From Bacteroidales bacterium (GTDB lineage: Bacteria; Bacteroidota; Bacteroidia; Bacteroidales; GWF2-38-335): a stretch of DNA of 64,000 bases. A program made the position numbers and the translations under genes. Where the stretch lies: contig JAFGXD010000090.1 of NCBI GenBank assembly GCA_016936815.1, forward strand, positions 1-64,000. The letters are read 5' to 3'. Shown here one piece after another: positions 60,101-64,000 of the stretch (the first letter of the stretch is position 1; each line of letters starts with the position of its first letter). The notes below the pieces were generated by a model. It had not been told where the DNA came from. It made no database searches and saw only the letters and a list, made by a program, of their open reading frames with translations.

Positions 60101-63100
60101 AAGGAACCAAACCGCTGAGACTTGTTGAAACCGGACCTGAAACCAGACAAGTAACAGGAACGTTTATTGCATTAGTGCAACTCCAGTTGTAAACCCTTAG
60201 TACAATTTGTTGGTTAGTTGAATAAAGGCAGCCTAAATCGGCAATATTTGGTTCTCGAATTTCAGTAACTCCAACATCTTGCGAGTCTGAAATCCTAAAA
60301 TTATCCATTGCAAAATAGTTATAATTTCTATAGTCGTTATTGCCGGAAATACCATAATAGGCATAACCCATAATTCTGAATTTAACACAAGTTTGTCCTG
60401 CCAAATTACACAAATCGTGCTGAACCTGAGTCCATTCCTCCACCGGTGATGCTAGATTATTATACCAATAGTTTGTATTTCCAACATACCAATACGGATC
60501 TGCATTTGTTCCCAATTGAGTCCATGTACTACCGCCGTTTATGGAATATTCCACATGAAATTGAGTGTAATAAGAACTAAGCTGATATTTAATATCCATG
60601 TAAAGCATTGGATTAGCTGTTGTTGAGAGGTTGAAAACAGGACTTTCAAGAGTAAAAACATCATATTTTCCATGTTCGCTTACTTCAACAAACCATGATG
60701 CTCCTTCTCCCTGAGACCCATTAAGATAAGGTAATGTGTCCAGACGAAAATGTCTTCCCGCTTGTGGCGTATTGGAAACCCAACCTTCATTTCCGGAATT
60801 AAAATTCTGTATATAAGGAAAAGAATTTATTGGGCTATTATTAATTCTTGTTTCGGTTAAAGTATTATTTGAATTATCTCCATCGCTTGCTAAATTTACT
60901 TGGGCAAACAATGTATGATTTCCCGGAGCAGAAAGATTGGCGGTTGTAGTAAATGTATAAATATAGCTTCCAAAACGAGGGATTGGGCCCGGCATTATCT
61001 CATTTATCACAGAACCTCCATCAACTTGCAATGAAACGGGGATATTGTATAAAGGTCGGCATTTATTATTATTTACAAGTATTTGAACCTGTTCGCTTGC
61101 AGAGTAGTTACCACAAACCCCGGCTTTTGGCAGGGTAAAAGCTATTGGTTCTGCATCGTCCGATTCTCCGCCGGAAATCTGAAAATTGTCGAATGCAAAA
61201 TAGTTGTAATGCCTGTAATCGGTTGCTCCGGAAATGCCATAGTAAGCATAAGCAAGTATTCTGAATTTAACACAAGATTCTCCCGAAAGATTGCATAAAT
61301 CGTGCTGCACATTTGTCCAACTGTTTACCGGTACGGCCAAATTATTATACCACCAATTAGTGTTTCCAACGTACCAGAGAGGGTCTGCATTTGTGCCAAG
61401 TTGAGTCCATGCAGTACCTCCGTCGGTTGAATATTCAACATGAACCTGAGTATAGTATGAACTAAGTTGATATTTTATGTCCATTGAAAGGACGGGATTT
61501 GTGTTATTTGTAAAATCGAAAACAGGACTTTCTGCCCAAATTTTGTAATATTCTCCGTGTCTGCTTACATCAATGTACCAACTATCAAGATTTCCATCAG
61601 AACCATTAAGGTAAGGCAAAGAGCCCAGAACAAATTCACGGCCTCTGTCAACATCGGGAGAAATGGGACTTTCGCCAGAAGCTGTCCAATAAGCAGTTCC
61701 CGAATTAAAAGTTTCAAGGTAAGGATAGGTTGTAATTTTCGGAAAATTGACGTCAATAGTTACAGAACTTGTGTCGTTAGAAACATCATAATCCCCTGGA
61801 AGTTGTGTATAAGCCTCAATATTGTAGGTTCCCAAAGGGGTCATATCAAAAGAACCTGCAAAAGTGTAAAGAACGCTTGAATGGGCAGGAATTGAAGGAA
61901 CTAATCCAGAAAAATTGGCAATAGCAGTTCCGGAAATATCGCACTGAGCAGGAACATTTGTAATTGTAGAGCAAGAATAGTTATGTACTCTTACGGTAAC
62001 CTGTTGTGCAGAAGAATACAAACAGCCGGAGACGGTTTCGTCGGGGTCAACAATTTCTGTTATTGCAACATCCACATCGTTAGTAACCTTAACATTATCA
62101 AGAGCAAAATAATTATAATGTCTGTAATCGGTATTTTCGTTAAGTTGAGTATTGTATCCGGTATGTCCGTAGTATGCGTAGCCCGAGATTCTTAGTTTAA
62201 CGCAAGCTAATCCCGACAAATTACACAAATCGTGAACCACAGTAATCCACTCATCCTGAGGATTAGACAAATTATTATACCACCAGTTGGTATTTCCCTC
62301 ATACCAATTTGGATCGGCGTCAGTTCCTAACTGAGCCCATGTTGTTCCTCCATTTGTTGAAAATTCAACATGAAACTGTGAATAATAGGTTGAAAGTTGG
62401 TACTTAATATCCATGTAAAACATAGGGTTTGTTAAGCCGGAAAAATCGAAAACCGGACTTTCAAGAGAAAATAAATCGTATTTGCCATGTTCCGTTATTT
62501 CTACAAACCAAGACAAATTATTTCCATCGGCTCCATTAAGGTAAGATAAGGCGTCGAGCCGAAAGTGCCTTCCGGCCTGTGGAGTATTAGAAACCCAGCC
62601 ATTGTTGACAGAGTCAAAATTTTGAATATATGGAAAAGCTATTATTGGATTGGAATTTATTCGTATTTCGGATAAAACGTCATTTGAAACATCGCCATCG
62701 CTCGGATGATTTGTTGTAACAACAATGCTGTGGTTGCCTGGAGAAGAAAGGTCTGCTGTAGACGTAAAGGTGTACAAATAGCTTCCAAAACGAGGAATGG
62801 GTCCGGGCATAATTTCGTTTATTGCAATTCCACCATCAATTTGCAAACTAACCGGAACGTTTATTAGAGGTCGGCATGTGTTATTATTTATTAGAACCTG
62901 AACTAATTCTGAGGCTGAAAAATTTCCACAAGTACCGGCTTTAGGCAGATTTAGTGAGATGGGTTCAATATCGTCGCTACTTCCCTCAGAAATTTTAAAA
63001 TTATCGAAGGCAAAATAATTATAATGCCTATAATCTGTTGCTCCCGAAATGCCATAATATGAATAAGCAAGTATTCTGAATTTTACGCATGAATTGCCCG

Positions 63101-64000
63101 ACAAGAGACACAAATCTCGCTCCACATGAGTCCATGAATTAACCGGAGAAGCAAGATTATTATACCACCAGTTTGTGTTTCCCAAATACCAATCGGGGTT
63201 AGCATTGGTACCAAGTTGATACCAGTTTGTGCCACCATTAGTTGTATATTGCACCTGAGCCTGAGTATAATAGGAACTAAACTGATATTTAATATCCATT
63301 GAAAGAACAGGTGCGGTATTTTCCGAAAAATCGAAAACCGGACTTTCTACCCAAATTTGATAATATTCTCCATGCCTTGTTACATCTATATACCAAGAGT
63401 TGCCCTCCCCTTCCGGGCCGTTGAGGTAAGGAAGATTTCCAAAAGCAAATTCTCTACCTCTATTTAGGTCAGGTGAAGTGAAAGCATCTCCTGTATTTAA
63501 CCAACCAAAAGTTCCGGAATTAAAATCTGCCAAATAGGGATAATGCTGAACAAGCTGCTGTCTTCCGGTAATCCAGGCATTGTTCGATAAATACGAATCG
63601 CCGGCAAAACTTGTGTAGGCATTAAAATGGTAAAAAGTATCGGCAGTCATATCAATTGTTGTTGAAAAAGTATAATCAACATACGATTCGGCAGGAATTG
63701 TTCCAACATAAGTTTCTGAAAATGTTAAAGTAATGCCTCCGGTTATTTCCACAGTTACAGGAATTGTTGTTACTGGTTCGTGACTGAAATTGCTGATTCT
63801 AACAGTAATTAATTGAGCATTATTATACATTTCGCCACAATTTAGGTAAGATGGATTAATTAGCTCAGAAATACCAACATCAGGGTTTGCATAAATTGTG
63901 ACATCATCTATATACCAATATTTTCCCGAAAACCCTCCATCTGTATATCTAAATCTCACTCTAACATCAGGCTGACCGGCGGCTAATGCGGAAACATCAA
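57150..64000 (-). CDS. Giant secreted repeat protein (MAM/LamG-like plus CARDB-like repeats, pre-peptidase-like domain, T9SS sorting domain), N-terminus outside window
   Basis: Six tandem repeats of about 300 aa (YPYL..FNSG...YYTQ.HVEYSTNGGT.W.QLGTNADP.WY.GNTNWWYNNL...CVKFRI.GYAYYGISG.TDYR.YNYFA.DN). CTD LFPNPANEFFIVEGNN...KIIFVEKLIIQKR. Reading frame stays open to the window edge (…DVSALAAGQPDVRVRFRY), so the listed start is not real. Confidence 0.88.
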   Translation of the reverse strand, partial: DVSALAAGQPDVRVRFRYTDGGFSGKYWYIDDVTIYANPDVGISELINPSYLNCGEMYNNAQLITVRISNFSHEPVTTIPVTVEITGGITLTFSETYVGTIPAESYVDYTFSTTIDMTADTFYHFNAYTSFAGDSYLSNNAWITGRQQLVQHYPYLADFNSGTFGWLNTGDAFTSPDLNRGREFAFGNLPYLNGPEGEGNSWYIDVTRHGEYYQIWVESPVFDFSENTAPVLSMDIKYQFSSYYTQAQVQYTTNGGTNWYQLGTNANPDWYLGNTNWWYNNLASPVNSWTHVERDLCLLSGNSCVKFRILAYSYYGISGATDYRHYNYFAFDNFKISEGSSDDIEPISLNLPKAGTCGNFSASELVQVLINNNTCRPLINVPVSLQIDGGIAINEIMPGPIPRFGSYLYTFTSTADLSSPGNHSIVVTTNHPSDGDVSNDVLSEIRINSNPIIAFPYIQNFDSVNNGWVSNTPQAGRHFRLDALSYLNGADGNNLSWFVEITEHGKYDLFSLESPVFDFSGLTNPMFYMDIKYQLSTYYSQFHVEFSTNGGTTWAQLGTDADPNWYEGNTNWWYNNLSNPQDEWITVVHDLCNLSGLACVKLRISGYAYYGHTGYNTQLNENTDYRHYNYFALDNVKVTNDVDVAITEIVDPDETVSGCLYSSAQQVTVRVHNYSCSTITNVPAQCDISGTAIANFSGLVPSIPAHSSVLYTFAGSFDMTPLGTYNIEAYTQLPGDYDVSNDTSSVTIDVNFPKITTYPYLETFNSGTAYWTASGESPISPDVDRGREFVLGSLPYLNGSDGNLDSWYIDVSRHGEYYKIWAESPVFDFTNNTNPVLSMDIKYQLSSYYTQVHVEYSTDGGTAWTQLGTNADPLWYVGNTNWWYNNLAVPVNSWTNVQHDLCNLSGESCVKFRILAYAYYGISGATDYRHYNYFAFDNFQISGGESDDAEPIAFTLPKAGVCGNYSASEQVQILVNNNKCRPLYNIPVSLQVDGGSVINEIMPGPIPRFGSYIYTFTTTANLSAPGNHTLFAQVNLASDGDNSNNTLTETRINNSPINSFPYIQNFNSGNEGWVSNTPQAGRHFRLDTLPYLNGSQGEGASWFVEVSEHGKYDVFTLESPVFNLSTTANPMLYMDIKYQLSSYYTQFHVEYSINGGSTWTQLGTNADPYWYVGNTNYWYNNLASPVEEWTQVQHDLCNLAGQTCVKFRIMGYAYYGISGNNDYRNYNYFAMDNFRISDSQDVGVTEIREPNIADLGCLYSTNQQIVLRVYNWSCTNAINVPVTCLVSGPVSTSLSGLVPSVPAHSYTDYTLPGSFDMTGLGTYNFTAYSTMPGDINSLNDSAFLSINVNYPTIASFPYFEDFNANNGYWVSSGDAPVLPDVDRGRDFVWGSLPYLNGPEGEGNSWYVDVSRHAEYYKFWIESPVFDFSSLVAPSLFMDIKYQFTSYYSQIHVEYSTNGGTTWTQLGTNADPSWYEGNTNWWYNNLSNPVDYWKHVEHDLCNLAGLPCVKIRILGYAYYGISGVTDYRNYNYFAIDNFEIVDNVDDVAVTAFIEPLQSQEFCTFSNAQEITVTVKNPFCNNLVNVPIVCEITGAITQTINGLVSINARSTINYTFPASVDLTALGVYNFTVYSDLSNDYNRINDTIRQTINVNYPLISTFPYYENFNSGTSYWVATGENPPLNNGRQFILGQLPYLNGSENMDDCYYVDVTTHGRYDLIWVESPVFDFTGLTNPMLSFHIKYQLSNYYTQFHVEYSTNGGVSWTQLGTNADLDWYSGNTNYWYNNYPNSVNEWTYVEHNLCNLIGQTCVKFRISGYAYYGISGATDYRNRNFFAFDNISITDAPIDAQAIFISGCYASEYSLDVQITNRNNSCNVPPAITELDITYSIDGGAPVTSSITGLNILPGATDLVVVPNVLIPDNSTDVQIWCSLPNSGIDQIVNNDSAWNSSIIWSNCNDHCSNAIELTWGTISASQTSFATPDGSEDPDFSSCGSITVENSVWYYFTTTDAGGDVTLDFTGTNCSPSANGIQVSIDQITGTPCDPANYTNVFCQASGNENDIVWNGSSLPPNTTYYVVIDGYANNDCDFFLGISGAISLPIELLKFNAELQNDAVNLHWITATEINNDYFNVEKSIDGIDFESFAQVDGAGNSNEEKNYSATDKNPATGISYYRLKQTDYDGSFSYSNIVAVNNIPFNQEFKLFPNPANEFFIVEGNNITAQKFDVLLTDILSRKVISETIISDDNTISINYLTDQLNDGVYNVQITDNQSGKIIFVEKLIIQKR

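Noticed and set aside
60953-62195. Plus-strand ORFs antisense to the giant repeat gene
   Set aside because: Products of the repeated coding sequence read on the wrong strand; similar shadow ORFs recur in each repeat unit.

Overview
Chromosomal window from a Bacteroidota genome. Evidence: TAnnTTTG-type promoters, many proteins with type IX secretion (T9SS) C-terminal sorting domains, and Bacteroidota-type gene content. Main content, left to right: a T9SS CUB/PKD repeat protein; a membrane pyrophosphatase; a T9SS trypsin-like protease; a SAM-I riboswitch followed by full-length metH; a repeat-rich accessory pocket of about 2.5 kb bounded by inverted arrays of one 9-bp repeat; a complete hisGDCBHAFIE operon preceded by a His-rich leader peptide and an attenuator terminator; uvrC, a DUF4271 gene and a hemD-like gene; a minus-strand operon with a PLP aminotransferase, a transaldolase-KdsD-type-CBS fusion, a KdsC-like HAD phosphatase and an exported DUF362 ferredoxin; hsp20; a TPR protein followed by three tandem PorE-like OmpA paralogs; an HMG-CoA lyase; a two-component pair; a T9SS M1 peptidase; and a giant repeat protein running off the right edge. 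The observations most worth following up are the transaldolase-CBS fusion next to a KdsC-like phosphatase, the HisB whose phosphatase domain has lost its catalytic residues, the three tandem PorE-like paralogs, the compact his attenuator, and the repeat-framed accessory pocket. No tRNA, rRNA, CRISPR array, integrase or transposase was recognised. All family calls are from reading motifs; no database search was run.
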